A stretch of DNA of 64,000 nucleotides from Alistipes dispar (GCF_006542685.1 NZ_AP019736.1:2530001-2594000); one strand, 5' to 3'; counted from the first letter of the stretch, positions 17,826-27,886 are shown. The notes: generated from the letters alone by a model not told the origin. Made by a program: numbers and translations.

Positions 17826-20800
17826 TCAGCGGCTGAGGCGCACGAACACGTTTTCATAGGGTTTGAGCGTGAGCGATGAGGTCCGTATGCCCAGCGGTTC
17901 GTCGAGGACATTCACCACCTCGAACGTCAGCGGATTCCCTGCGGCGTCGAGCAGCGTGAGCTCGGCCTGGCGGCCGTCGGTCTCGCGGAGGTTCACCAGC
18001 ACGGCGCCCTGCCCGGTCCGCGACGGCGAGCACGAGGTCATCAGCACGTGGTCGCACCCCGTGCGGAAGAACGACTTCGACCGGGCTTTGCCGTTGTCGG
18101 CTCCCGCCGCCGGCATCACGCGGGCATAGAGCGGAATGCGGTTGCTCCAGCCGAAGGCCGAAGCCGCGGCGTTCGACGTATCGGCACACGAGGTGAGCGT
18201 GTAGCTCCAGTTGAGTTCGCCCTCCTGCGAGGCGCGGAAGTTCGTCGTCCAGTAGTTGTTCGTCACCCACGAGAAGAGGTGCGGCTTTTCATAGGTCCGC
18301 GGCTGGCGGTAGGGATCGTTCAGCAGTTCGCCCATCATGAAGAGCGGCATGGCGTCGCAGCTCACGAGGATTTGTGCCCGGTCGTTGCGCACCGAGACGA
18401 AGTTCTGAACCGTATTCCACGATGCCGTGGTTCCGGGAATCTGGTTCTCGCCGGCATAGACCACGCCGCCCGGCACGTCGAATGCCAGCCGGCCGCCATC
18501 CAGGGCGAACGGGAAGGCCACGTAGAGAGCCGACGGATCGGTCTCGGGAAGACGGCGCGCCGTATAGTGGAGGTCGATGCGCTTGACGTCGTTGTAGAGG
18601 CGCATCTCGACGCGCACGCCGAAATCGGGGTCGCATCCTTCGGCCGTACCGCGGAACGAAACCGTCGTATAGATGTCTCCGGCGGCCGCGCCCGTGAACC
18701 GCACGTCGCGCAACCCCGAACGGCGGTAGCGTTCGAAGATCTTGCGCTCCATCTGGTGGCGGTCACCCTCGAGCGACTCGTAGATGAAGTCGCCCAGTTT
18801 CCATTCGGCATCGCCATCGACCAGCTCCAACTCCAGTTCCTTGTCCACGAGCGAGCGGATGCCGCCCGTCAGGGGATCGAATTCCAGCCGGTAGAAGTCG
18901 TTCTCGACCACACGATCCGCCGGCTCGAAGGCCTCGGGTTCGGCGGCTCGGCCCTCGTCGAGCACCACCTCGTAGGTCTTGTAACCCATCGCCGGGATCC
19001 GGTCGGCCCAGACGGCGTAGTAACGCCCCTCGCTGCGCGAACGGATCGGTTCGACGGAGAGTGCGCGGCCCTGTTCGTCGAGCAGACGGAAGGCTCGGTC
19101 GCGCGGGATCACCTCGAAGTCGATATAGACGGTCGTCAGCGCCGAGCGCTCCCAGCCCAGCGGATTGAAGAAGGTCAGCGTAGGACGCTCCGAACGGTGC
19201 AGGTCGCCCTGAAGCCGGCCGATCGAGGTTTCGTAGAGCATCTGCGCGCTTTTGAGCGCCTCCCAGACGTAGGAGCCCTTCTCGGCCCACTGCACCTGCG
19301 AGTTCTCGCACTGCGGATCGCTGATGCTCTCCGCAGCTCCGAACGTGTGCTCGTCGTAGAAGAGCAGGTTCTCGTGGATGCGGCGCAGCTCGTCGTGCGT
19401 CCCTTCGACGCCCCGGTCGCCCGCCATGCCGGCCATCGAGAGCATGCCGCCGATGGCGATCATGTCGGACTGCGTTTTGCGCGAAGCCGCCGTTTCACGG
19501 GCGGCCGAGCCGAAACCGTCGGTCCACCAGTCGGGATAGGCCGCACGGTAAACGGGAAGGCGGTCGCCGTATTTCGTATTGATTCGCTCGAGGAATTCAT
19601 GCACGGTCGCACTGCGCAGTCTGGGCCATGCATAGTGCTCGTTCCAGTCGCGGATCAGCGCGCACTCCTGCATCGACGGAGGCGAATTGTCGGTGGAGTA
19701 TCCCGAGTACTGCGCCGCGACGAGCGGGAAGTCGTAGCCGCTGCGGCGCAGTGAGCGGATGTAGGAAAAGACGCCGTTGCGGACTCCCTCCATGTCGCCG
19801 CGGTCGATGCCCCAGAAGTTGGCCGTCATGTAGTGGTCGGCGCGGAACGAGAGCAGACTCTTGCCTGAGGGCGACTCCCAGCGGTAGAGCGTCGGACGGT
19901 CGAAGGGGATCAGGGCGCGGTGGCCGTTCGACCCCATCGACAGGTACTTGACCCCGACATCGGGCAGGTAGTCGGCCAGGCACCACGCCACGCCGTTCAC
20001 GTCGTCCTGCATGGCCGTCTCGACCGGAATGCCCAGTTCGTGAAAGCGGGCGATCGGTGCCAGGAAAGTCTTGTAGGCGTTCTCGCCCGAGAGTTCCGAC
20101 ATGTTGAAGAACATGGCCGTCACTTCGATCTGACCGTTCTTCACGAAGCGCAGGAACCGCTCGACCTGCTCGGCGGGGCGGATGCGCAGCCATTCGCGCA
20201 CGGCCCACGAGGCCTCGCACGTCCAGCGGAATTTCGCATCGTCGGGATAGTCGGCCGTCGCCTCGCAGTACTCGATGGCGTAGTCGATGTATCGCAGGTG
20301 TTCGGTGAGGATCTCGGTCTGCGGCTTCGTATAGCCGATGTCGGTATGGGTGTGCTGCACGAGGTAAACCGTCCAGCGCTCGGCCGGAAGGATCTCCGTC
20401 TCGACCGAACGGTCGCCGTCCGGCGTCCTGAGCGCGAAGCGCACCCGGCGGCCGTCATACCCCTCGGGGATACCGACCTGCATGCGGTTCAGGCCCGGGG
20501 CGAGCTTCAATTCGCCGCCCGCTTTTCCGTCGTAGCTCCACGCCGTCTTGCGGGGCTTCGCGTCCCAGTTGGCGATGTCGAGCGTTACGGGATGGAGCAG
20601 TTCGTCCCGGGTCCGGCCGTAGATCAGCGCCGGTTCGGACTCGGCCGCGAAGAGCGAAATGCCGGTACTCGCCGGGGCACTCTTCACCGGAGTCGAAGCC
20701 TCGAGTGTCACGGCGTCAAGCACCATCCAACTGCCCGAAACCGAGCGGACCGAGAGGATGTTGTCGCCCGGGCGGAGCGTCCCGGCCGGAATTTCGACCT

Positions 20801-21275
20801 CGGCGCAAAGGCCCTTCGACGAGGTTTTGCGCGTGTCGAGGTAGTTCTGGTCGGCGCCTGCGGGGGTCTGGACCTCCGTGCGGAAGTCGTTGAGGGCGAT
20901 CTCGAGCCGCGGGGCCGAACCGCTGTGTACCTCGACGAAGTCGAACCTCAGCCTCAATGCGGCTCCGGGATCGGCCTCACGGACGCCGAAGCGGACCAGC
21001 AGTCCGCCCTGCGGATTGCCTGCCCAGGCATCGGAGGGCCCCGGGATGACGAACGGAACGTCCGAAGCCGAACTGCGCCCGACCGTGTAGAGCGCCGTGC
21101 ACCCGGGGAAACGTTTCGAAATGTCGGAATAGCTGTCGCCGTCGAGCGCGAACTCGGACGACGAACCGTCGGCCTTGCCGATCTGCCACAGCCGCACCGG
21201 ATACGGGCGGGCCCAGAGACCCGACCATATCAGTGTCAGCAGTACGGAAAGCAACATAAATCTGCGGTTTGTCAT
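17826..21275 (-). CDS. glycoside hydrolase family 38 alpha-mannosidase-like enzyme with N-terminal beta-sandwich module
   Basis: A 1,149-residue exported enzyme. A signal peptide (MTNRRFMLLSVLLTLIWSGL) precedes a module at about residues 27-195 (VRLWQIGKADG ... GSWMVLDAVTLEA) that looks like a polysaccharide-lyase family 4-type carbohydrate-binding fold and recurs in the GH92 protein of this locus. The GH38 catalytic domain starts near residue 300, with metal ligands in HTHTDIGYT (His310, Asp312). The likely nucleophile aspartate lies in AMQDDVNGVAW. GH38 C-terminal beta domains complete the protein. Family members cleave alpha-mannosides with retention. It is the last gene of the susC-susD-lipoprotein-GH38 operon, 36 bp after the LamG lipoprotein gene. 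Confidence 0.87.
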   Translation of the reverse strand: MTNRRFMLLSVLLTLIWSGLWARPYPVRLWQIGKADGSSSEFALDGDSYSDISKRFPGCTALYTVGRSSASDVPFVIPGPSDAWAGNPQGGLLVRFGVREADPGAALRLRFDFVEVHSGSAPRLEIALNDFRTEVQTPAGADQNYLDTRKTSSKGLCAEVEIPAGTLRPGDNILSVRSVSGSWMVLDAVTLEASTPVKSAPASTGISLFAAESEPALIYGRTRDELLHPVTLDIANWDAKPRKTAWSYDGKAGGELKLAPGLNRMQVGIPEGYDGRRVRFALRTPDGDRSVETEILPAERWTVYLVQHTHTDIGYTKPQTEILTEHLRYIDYAIEYCEATADYPDDAKFRWTCEASWAVREWLRIRPAEQVERFLRFVKNGQIEVTAMFFNMSELSGENAYKTFLAPIARFHELGIPVETAMQDDVNGVAWCLADYLPDVGVKYLSMGSNGHRALIPFDRPTLYRWESPSGKSLLSFRADHYMTANFWGIDRGDMEGVRNGVFSYIRSLRRSGYDFPLVAAQYSGYSTDNSPPSMQECALIRDWNEHYAWPRLRSATVHEFLERINTKYGDRLPVYRAAYPDWWTDGFGSAARETAASRKTQSDMIAIGGMLSMAGMAGDRGVEGTHDELRRIHENLLFYDEHTFGAAESISDPQCENSQVQWAEKGSYVWEALKSAQMLYETSIGRLQGDLHRSERPTLTFFNPLGWERSALTTVYIDFEVIPRDRAFRLLDEQGRALSVEPIRSRSEGRYYAVWADRIPAMGYKTYEVVLDEGRAAEPEAFEPADRVVENDFYRLEFDPLTGGIRSLVDKELELELVDGDAEWKLGDFIYESLEGDRHQMERKIFERYRRSGLRDVRFTGAAAGDIYTTVSFRGTAEGCDPDFGVRVEMRLYNDVKRIDLHYTARRLPETDPSALYVAFPFALDGGRLAFDVPGGVVYAGENQIPGTTASWNTVQNFVSVRNDRAQILVSCDAMPLFMMGELLNDPYRQPRTYEKPHLFSWVTNNYWTTNFRASQEGELNWSYTLTSCADTSNAAASAFGWSNRIPLYARVMPAAGADNGKARSKSFFRTGCDHVLMTSCSPSRTGQGAVLVNLRETDGRQAELTLLDAAGNPLTFEVVNVLDEPLGIRTSSLTLKPYENVFVRLSR

Positions 21276-21311
21276 GCGTTGTGTGTTTTTATGCGTGAAT
21301 GTTCTCCTGTT

Positions 21312-22247
21312 CTATTCGGCGTCGAGCCATGCGACGTCGGTCATTGCGGCCACGTACGACCCTGTCTCGTCGGTGATTTCCGTACCGACGTTGAGCGTCA
21401 GCGGCCAATAGGCCGTCAGCCCCTCTTCCGTGCCGGTGAACGAGCACTCCACGTCGGAAGCCACCTCGTCGGCCGTGCGGGCATCTTCCCAGATCGAGAC
21501 ATGCTGGATATCGCCGCGCATGTAGCGGTCGCTGTAATAGGGCGAGGTTCCCAGTTGCAGGTCGGAGGCCGACGCGGCCAGCGTGCCGCAACTTACGGAG
21601 CTCACCTGTTTGCCGTCGAGGTAGAAGACCATCTTGTCTCCCGCCGCATAGGTCGCCGCGATGTGGTACCACGTGCCGAGTTCGATCGTGCAGCATCCGC
21701 CGCCGTTCCAGTTGTTGATGTCGGCATCGTAGATGTAGAATTGCAGTTGATCGGCGTTGTTGCGGACCATGAAGCCGCCGGCGCCCGATTCGTTGGAGAC
21801 GATGCACTGGTCGCCCGGAGCGAACTCCGAGAAGCGGACCCGCATCTCCACGGTGAAGGCATCCTCCAGTCCCCAGCCGGACGAAGCTCCCAGGTTCATC
21901 TTCGATCCCAGAGCGAAATGCGGGATACCCGGTTTGACGATATTCGCGTTGAAGGCCGCGATGGCCTCTTCGAGCCGTTTCGCCGCATTGGCGTAACCCT
22001 CCTCGCGCGAGGTGTTGTTCATGATGAAGTAGGCCTGGTCGATCCATGCCTGCAGGATCTTCTTCGACCCCGGGGCGATATCGCCCTCGGAGGTTCCCTC
22101 CTCGACTTCGGCGACGAGCGTCTCCGCCTCGCGGATCACCTCCATGAGCGTCCGCTGCGCGTCCGACGCCTCATCGTCGCTGCACGACGCGAGGAACAGG
22201 CCGGCACAGCAGAGCATCAGCGCCAATCTTTTGACTATCGTTTTCAT
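21312..22247 (-). CDS. LamG/concanavalin-like surface lipoprotein (SusE-position glycan binder)
   Basis: A 311-residue lipoprotein (MKTIVKRLALMLCCAGLFLASC, lipid attached at the last Cys). An alpha-helical segment of about 80 residues with a FIVAR-like look (KRLEEAIAAFNANIVKPG) precedes a LamG-like jelly-roll domain (FTVEMRVRFSEFAPGDQCIVSNE; TWYHIAATYAAGDKMVFYLDGKQV). Such proteins sit on the cell surface and bind glycan for the SusCD transporter. It occupies the place of SusE/F directly after susD (37 bp), and the GH38 gene follows. The ligand is presumably a mannoside, by context only. Confidence 0.87.
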   Translation of the reverse strand: MKTIVKRLALMLCCAGLFLASCSDDEASDAQRTLMEVIREAETLVAEVEEGTSEGDIAPGSKKILQAWIDQAYFIMNNTSREEGYANAAKRLEEAIAAFNANIVKPGIPHFALGSKMNLGASSGWGLEDAFTVEMRVRFSEFAPGDQCIVSNESGAGGFMVRNNADQLQFYIYDADINNWNGGGCCTIELGTWYHIAATYAAGDKMVFYLDGKQVSSVSCGTLAASASDLQLGTSPYYSDRYMRGDIQHVSIWEDARTADEVASDVECSFTGTEEGLTAYWPLTLNVGTEITDETGSYVAAMTDVAWLDAE

Positions 22248-22284
22248 AATTGTCTCGTTTTATCTTCGGTCGGAATGTATTCGG

Positions 22285-23958
22285 TTAATTGTAGCCTTCG
22301 TTCTGTCCCAGCGTCGTCCAGTCGGGCATGCCGTCGAACTGCGACTGCGGAATCGGGCGGACCGCATGATAATCCCGTATGTTGTCCGCGGCGTCGGGGT
22401 TGTAGAGTGTCACACGTTCGACGAGTTTGCCCAGACGCTTCAGGTCCAGTCGGCGCTGCCACTCGCCGGCCAGCTCGCGGGCCCGCTCCTCGAGGATGAA
22501 GTCCACGTTCATGTCGTTCTCGGTGACGGTCATCGCATCGCGCCACGCCTCATTCTGTGCGGGGTCCTCCGAATCCTTGCGGATGGCCCGCTCGCGCAGC
22601 GTCATGATGTCCCGGGCGGCGGCTTGCAGATCGGGGTCGGTGCGGCGGATGTTGGCCTCGGCGCGGATCAGGTAGAGTTCGCCCAGACGGATCACCGGGT
22701 ACGAACGGTCCGAGAGCGTGGACATGTTGCCCGGACGGGTGTGGTCGTAGAATTTGGTCATGCCGATGAAGGTCCAGCGGTCCTGCGGAATACCCTTGGC
22801 ATCGTACATGTCGTTGCGGTCGAAGAACGTGTAGCAGGTCTTCATGCGTTGACGCTCGAATTCGGGCAGCACGTCGGGACAGCAGTAGAGCGCCGTGTCG
22901 ATGTACTCGCGCCACCGATTGTCGGGGAACTCCGAACGGTCGTCGGCCGGGTCGTTGTAGTACCATACCCACTGGTGCAGATCAATCCAGCGCAGGTCGG
23001 CATCGCGGTTGAAGTTGTCGATGTAGTAGAGCGACGGGATGGCCTGGCAACCGCCGTAGCCGGTCCACCCGAGCATCGTCTGCACACCGGGGAAGCGGTC
23101 GATGTACATGGCGTACCATTGCCAGTAGCCGTTGCTCTGCGCATAGGACTCGTCGTTGGTGAAATTCGTCGTCCAGATGAACTCGTCGTTGGTCTTGTCG
23201 TCGGCCCAGAGGTCCTTGAGCGATGGCGTCAGCTCGAAGCCGTAAGGCCCGTCGATCACCTCGGAGGCCAGCCGTTCGGCGTCCTCGAACTGCTCGTGGT
23301 AGAGGTACATGCGCGCCAGGAATGCCTTGGCCGTCGGCATGTCGATGCGGCCCGCCTCGGAGGTGCGCTCGTCGGGCAGCATCCCCTCGTTGACGACCTG
23401 CTCCAGTCCGCCGATGATCTCCTCGTAGAAATCCTCGCGCGTGGAACGGCGGGCCTCCATGCCCTCGGTCTTGTCCGTCGTGCGGGGCAGGTACGAGTCG
23501 CCCCATGTCTCGGTGATGATCCACAGGAACATCGACCGCATCACAAGCATTTCGGCCTTGCATTGCAGTTTCTCGGACTCGTCGGCAAAAGGCGTCGTGT
23601 CGATGGTCTCCATGAACATGTTGATGTTGGCCAGCGCCTTGTAGCAGTGGTTCCACAGCCACGAGACATTGCCGTTGTTGGCATCCAGACCGTAGTAGTC
23701 CGTAAGACCCGTATCGCCCTGATTCTTGCCGCGCAGGAAGAGGTCCGTGCCCAATTCGGTCATCAGCGGCCACTGTCCGTCGCCGCCGTAGAGGTTGTTG
23801 ATCTTCGTATAGGAGAGGTTCACGAATGCCTTGAGTCCGTTCTCCTCGTTGAAAATGTCGGTGGTCGATCCGTAGGACTCCTCCTCCAGAAAACTTTCGC
23901 AGCCGGTGACGCCCGCAAGCAGCGCGGCGGAGGCGAGGATCGTTGCTGTCTTTTTCAT
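22285..23958 (-). CDS. SusD/RagB family nutrient-binding outer-membrane lipoprotein
   Basis: A 557-residue SusD-like lipoprotein (MKKTATILASAALLAGVTGC, then ESFLEEESYGSTTD). It has the tetratricopeptide-like helices of the family and the usual C-terminal region (YPVIRLGELYLIRAEANIRR; ILEERARELAGEWQRRLDLKRLG). It forms the hinged lid over the SusC barrel and captures glycans for import. The gene is 18 bp downstream of susC, as in nearly all SusCD pairs. The downstream surface lipoprotein and alpha-mannosidase suggest a mannose-containing substrate. Confidence 0.95.
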   Translation of the reverse strand: MKKTATILASAALLAGVTGCESFLEEESYGSTTDIFNEENGLKAFVNLSYTKINNLYGGDGQWPLMTELGTDLFLRGKNQGDTGLTDYYGLDANNGNVSWLWNHCYKALANINMFMETIDTTPFADESEKLQCKAEMLVMRSMFLWIITETWGDSYLPRTTDKTEGMEARRSTREDFYEEIIGGLEQVVNEGMLPDERTSEAGRIDMPTAKAFLARMYLYHEQFEDAERLASEVIDGPYGFELTPSLKDLWADDKTNDEFIWTTNFTNDESYAQSNGYWQWYAMYIDRFPGVQTMLGWTGYGGCQAIPSLYYIDNFNRDADLRWIDLHQWVWYYNDPADDRSEFPDNRWREYIDTALYCCPDVLPEFERQRMKTCYTFFDRNDMYDAKGIPQDRWTFIGMTKFYDHTRPGNMSTLSDRSYPVIRLGELYLIRAEANIRRTDPDLQAAARDIMTLRERAIRKDSEDPAQNEAWRDAMTVTENDMNVDFILEERARELAGEWQRRLDLKRLGKLVERVTLYNPDAADNIRDYHAVRPIPQSQFDGMPDWTTLGQNEGYN

Positions 23959-23976
23959 GGTCGTTGTGTTTTAGGT

Positions 23977-26900
23977 TTAGAACTGGACGCTGGCTCCGAA
24001 AATGTAATAGGATTCCCACCACGAAATACCGCCCTGGTCGCGGAACCGGCTGTATCCCCACGGATCGTTCATCGTGAAGTAGAAGCGCGTCTTCTTGACG
24101 ATACGGCCCATCCACCGCTGCGGCAGCGTGTAGCCCACCGTGATGTTGCGGATGTTCACGTAGTCGTTGTCGTAGTAGCCCGCAGCGTCGAGGTACTTGA
24201 TCGACTGTCCCTCGACCGGACGGGGATAGCGGTCGGTCGGATGCTCGGGCGTCCAGTAGTCGATCTTGTAGGTGTTCCAGCGGCCCAGTTGGTTGGCCCA
24301 GCCGCCCGTACTGCGGCTGTCGTAGGCCAGGGCGCCGAACTCACCGTAAACATCGACCGAGAAGTCGAGGTTCTTCCACTGGCCGCTGATCGACAGTCCG
24401 CCGACCCAGTCGGGGCGCGTCGTGCCGAGAATGGTGCGGTCGTTGCCGTCGATCACGCCGTTGCCGTCGAGGTCGGCCACCTTTACTTCGCCGGGCTTCT
24501 GCCCGTAGAGGGCGGCCAGATCGGCCTCGTCGAGTCGCCAGATGCCCACCTGCTTGTAGTTGTAGTGTACGCCGTTCACCGGATAGCCCACGAAAAGGTT
24601 GTTGTTCAGGTCCTGCTTCATGCCGGGATCCTGCAGACGCACCAGCTCCTCCTTGTTGCGGTAGTAGGAGAGATTGACGTTGAGGGTGAAGTCCTTCTTC
24701 TGGATGGGAACCGTCGAGAGCGAAATCTCCCAACCGCGGTTGCGCGTGTCGCCGATGTTCGTCCAGGCCTGGTTGAAGCCCGTGGTGTAGGGCAGCACCT
24801 TCAGGTAGAGCAGGTCGTAGCTCTTCGAGTCGTAGTATTCGACCGTACCGAAGATGCGGCCGTTCAGGAACCCGAAGTCCAGACCGATGTCGAGCATTTT
24901 GTTGCGTTCCCAGCCCAGATCGGGCGCCGGGCGCGTCGAGGGCTCCAGACCCGGAAGGTGGGTCTCGCCGCCGAATCCGAAATTGGCGTAGCAGCCGTAG
25001 AGCGAACCGAGCGTGGCGTAGGCCGCGATCGAGTAGTTGCCCGTCATACCGTAGCTGGCGCGCAGTTTGAGGTTGGTGATCCAGTCCGCGTTGTCCTTGA
25101 CGAAACGCTCCTCCGAAATGCGCCATGCCACGGCGGCCGAGGGGAAGAAGGCCCACTTGCTGCCCGGCGAGAGCTGCGAGGCGCCGTCCTCGCGGAACGA
25201 AGCCGTCACGATGTAGCGGTCGTCGAAGGTGTATTGCAGGCGGCCGATGACCGAAACCATCTGGTTGCGGATGAATCCTGAACCGATCGTCTTCGAATCG
25301 GTCAGACGGTTCATGTTATACCACAGATAGGCGGGCGATTCCTGGTCCTTTCCCGACATCGAGGAGTTCACCGTCTGACGGTTCTGCATCTCGAAGACGG
25401 CCGACACGTCGATGGCGTGCCTGCCGAAGGCCTTCTTGTAGTTGAGGATGTTGTTCCATACCCAGTCGGCCTTGCGGTTGTTGTGCATGCCGGCGACGTT
25501 GCGCTCGTCGGTGTAGCCCACGCTGCGGTTGTCGTAGTAGTAGCCGCGCGACGAGAAGGCCGGCGTGTAGGCGAAGTTGGTGTTGAAGGTGAGTCCCTTG
25601 CAGAGGTCCACCTGTGCGAAGAAACGCATGTAGATCTTCCACTCCTCGGTCTTGTCCTCGTAGGCTCCGTCCGTTTCGTTCATGTAGGGGTTCTTCACGA
25701 ACGGGTCGCCGAACGGATACTCGTTGTAGGAGCCGTCCTCGTTGTAGATCGGCGTCAGCGGCGACATGTGGAGGAACGTGTCGAACATGTCGGGCTTGTC
25801 GTGGCTCACGTTGTAGAAAGCGCGGTTCGAGATACCCACCTTCAGGAACGGCAGCACCTGATGCGTTAGGTCGGTGGTCAGATAGAAGTAGTCGCGGCGG
25901 TCGCCCTCGTAGCGGCCCTCGTTGTTCTTGTAATTGAACGAAACCTTGTACTGGGTCTTCTCGTTGCCCGAGGCGATGGTCAGCGAGTGGCTGTGCCACA
26001 GGCGTTTCTGGTTGAAATAACGGCCCATCCAGTCGGTGTCCATCTTGCCCATGTTGGCGATCTCGGCCCCGAAGAAGGCCTTGCTGTCGTCCTCGGGCGA
26101 GTTCCACGCGCCGGCGGCGCGGCTGGCTTCACGCTGGAAGGCGATGTACTCGTCGGCATCCATCACGTCGAGCGTGCCCCGGTTATTGACGCCCACGCCC
26201 ACGAAACCGTCGTAGATAACCTTCGTCTCGCCTTTCCTGGCCTGTTTCGTAGTGATGAGGATCACGCCGTTGGCGCCCTTCGCTCCGTAGATGGCCGTCG
26301 AGGAGGCATCCTTCAGAATGTCGATCGACTCGATGTCGCCCGGGTTGATCGAGGTGAGCGTCTCGTCGTAGGGAATACCGTCGAGCACGATCAGCGGGTC
26401 GTTGCCCGCGTTGGTCGAACGCGTGCCGCGGATGCGGATCGAACCTCCGTCGATGCGGATGCCGGCCACACCGACCAGGCTGGTGGTCAGGTCGTATGCC
26501 GGAATGCGGGCGATCTGTTCGGCCGATACCGAAGCCACCGATCCGGTGATGTCCTTACGCTTCATGGCCGTATAGCCCGTCACCACGACATCTTCCAGAC
26601 CGATCATGTCCTCGCGCAGCGTCACGTCGATCCGTGTGCGCGTCCCGACCTTTTCCTTCTGCGACATCATTCCGAGGAAGCTGAATTCCAGTTCGTCGTC
26701 GCTTCCGACCCCTTCGATGCGGTAGGCGCCCGAGGCATCGGTCGATACGCCGAGCGAACCGCCCACGACGGTCACGGCCGCTCCGGGAATCGGATCGCCC
26801 TTGCCGTCGCGGACCGTTCCGCCGACGGTGCGTTCCCGTGCGGGGGGGGGAACTTCGGTCTGGACCGGTTCCGATCCGGCTGCCGACGTTCCGGGCAGCA

Positions 26901-26994
26901 GCGAGACCGCCAACAAAAGGACCGCGCACTTTCTGAAGATTCCGCCCGATCCGTCCCAACGGGTCCGTGCGTAATTCTGGTACAGATTCTTCAT
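23977..26994 (-). CDS. SusC/RagA family TonB-linked outer-membrane transporter
   Basis: A 1,005-residue TonB-dependent transporter. Residues of about 1-40 form a long signal peptide. A carboxypeptidase-regulatory-like domain follows (VGGTVRDGKGDPIPGAAVTVVG), then the TonB-box region (DVVVTGY) and the plug (SIRIRGTRSTNAGNDPLIVLDG), and then a 22-strand barrel ending in YIFGASVQF. It imports oligosaccharides across the outer membrane with SusD as lid. A run of nine Cs in the coding strand (plus-strand G9, 26842-26850) encodes the prolines of PPPARERTVGG near the N-terminus. It is first in the operon and driven by the promoter at 27064-27094. Confidence 0.95.
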   Translation of the reverse strand: MKNLYQNYARTRWDGSGGIFRKCAVLLLAVSLLPGTSAAGSEPVQTEVPPPARERTVGGTVRDGKGDPIPGAAVTVVGGSLGVSTDASGAYRIEGVGSDDELEFSFLGMMSQKEKVGTRTRIDVTLREDMIGLEDVVVTGYTAMKRKDITGSVASVSAEQIARIPAYDLTTSLVGVAGIRIDGGSIRIRGTRSTNAGNDPLIVLDGIPYDETLTSINPGDIESIDILKDASSTAIYGAKGANGVILITTKQARKGETKVIYDGFVGVGVNNRGTLDVMDADEYIAFQREASRAAGAWNSPEDDSKAFFGAEIANMGKMDTDWMGRYFNQKRLWHSHSLTIASGNEKTQYKVSFNYKNNEGRYEGDRRDYFYLTTDLTHQVLPFLKVGISNRAFYNVSHDKPDMFDTFLHMSPLTPIYNEDGSYNEYPFGDPFVKNPYMNETDGAYEDKTEEWKIYMRFFAQVDLCKGLTFNTNFAYTPAFSSRGYYYDNRSVGYTDERNVAGMHNNRKADWVWNNILNYKKAFGRHAIDVSAVFEMQNRQTVNSSMSGKDQESPAYLWYNMNRLTDSKTIGSGFIRNQMVSVIGRLQYTFDDRYIVTASFREDGASQLSPGSKWAFFPSAAVAWRISEERFVKDNADWITNLKLRASYGMTGNYSIAAYATLGSLYGCYANFGFGGETHLPGLEPSTRPAPDLGWERNKMLDIGLDFGFLNGRIFGTVEYYDSKSYDLLYLKVLPYTTGFNQAWTNIGDTRNRGWEISLSTVPIQKKDFTLNVNLSYYRNKEELVRLQDPGMKQDLNNNLFVGYPVNGVHYNYKQVGIWRLDEADLAALYGQKPGEVKVADLDGNGVIDGNDRTILGTTRPDWVGGLSISGQWKNLDFSVDVYGEFGALAYDSRSTGGWANQLGRWNTYKIDYWTPEHPTDRYPRPVEGQSIKYLDAAGYYDNDYVNIRNITVGYTLPQRWMGRIVKKTRFYFTMNDPWGYSRFRDQGGISWWESYYIFGASVQF

Positions 26995-27040
26995 AACAAG
27001 TTCATTTAGGTTAGGTTTTTATGTTTGAATCATATATATT

Positions 27041-27060
27041 TGTTCATACATATATGAACA
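27041..27060. promoter_or_regulatory. candidate operator of the susC promoter
   Basis: The inverted repeat TGTTCAT-N6-ATGAACA overlaps the predicted transcription start of susC. It shares the 11-mer CATACATATAT with the leader of the manA-like gene (27874-27884) and a near-identical half-site (TGTATGAACA) with the GH92 site. The GntR regulator of this locus is the likely ligand (inference). Confidence 0.55.
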
Positions 27061-27063
27061 ACG

Positions 27064-27094
27064 CAAATATAGAGATAGATTTTCAAAAATGCAA
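27064..27094 (-). promoter_or_regulatory. promoter of the susC operon
   Basis: The minus strand carries TTGC (27091-27094), 19 bp, then TATATTTG (27064-27071). The start of transcription should fall near 27057, inside the dyad at 27041-27060, about 60 nt before the ATG. Confidence 0.72.
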
Positions 27095-27825
27095 TACTTC
27101 GGATATTTTTTCATCGTTTTCCGGTTCCGGACGACTTGGTATGAGTGAAAACCGACGCAGGAAACTCTGCCGATCCGTTTAAAAAGAGAGCGGGCTCCGA
27201 CGGGTACGACCCGCCCGACGCCCGCGTCCGGAGCATTCCGCCGTTCGGCGCAAGGTCCGTAGCCCCGCTTCCGGCATAATTTCCGCCCTGCGGAGAAGCG
27301 GTGGAGAGAAGCGGATGCAAATATCATCTGTTTCATCTGTTGTACGTACATAGACGGGCAGGACCTGCGATAAGCCCGATGCCGGTTGTCCGGGTGGTCG
27401 CTCATGTCGGCATTGTCCGAATCCCCGAGGCCGAGCTGTCCGGCCGGCCCGTCGAGCGGGCGGATGATCTCGCTGTCGCCCGGCTTTGCCGGGATGCCCG
27501 CCCATCGGCCACCTCGACGGTCAGGGTGGGCCGTGGCGCGCTCCTTCGACAGCGCGGTCCGGTCGGCCGTGACCCGGAGGGCATAGGAACGGTCCGAAGA
27601 GCGGATCGCACAGGACGGGAGCCGCGCCCCGAGGCGTCGCATTCCTCGGCACGCGGGACGCCAGCCGGTCGGCATGGGGCGCTTCGGGACGGTAACCGCC
27701 GAACATCGGCCGGTTGATCTATGTGCACGCCCTGTCCAAGGTCTGTCGGATGCCCGGCGGGCCTTGTCTCCGACCGCCGAAGTTCCGAAAAGAGCGCCCG
27801 AAGGCCGGAAAAATCGCGCGAACAA
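27095..27825. other. GC-rich intergenic stretch of the mannoside locus, no gene recognised
   Basis: About 730 bp between the divergent promoters of susC and the manA-like gene. It is GC-rich and open in several frames, but the translations are arginine- and proline-rich with no family I recognise. Its base composition contrasts sharply with the AT-rich promoter edges, so it may be the remains of a decayed gene. No tRNA or obvious RNA structure was seen. Confidence 0.4.
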
Positions 27826-27856
27826 TTGCATAATTAAAAAAGATTCATTATGTTTG
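27826..27856 (+). promoter_or_regulatory. promoter of the manA-like gene
   Basis: TTGC (27826-27829), a 19-bp spacer, then TATGTTTG (27849-27856). Transcription should begin near 27863. The leader holds CATACATATAT (27874-27884), which is identical to part of the susC dyad. Confidence 0.68.
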
Positions 27857-27886
27857 CACATATAAAAAATAAACATACATATATTC

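Noticed and set aside
22144..25281. A 1,045-codon plus-strand frame across the LamG-SusD-SusC genes
   Set aside because: It spans three real minus-strand genes and their gaps, and its composition is typical of antisense frames.
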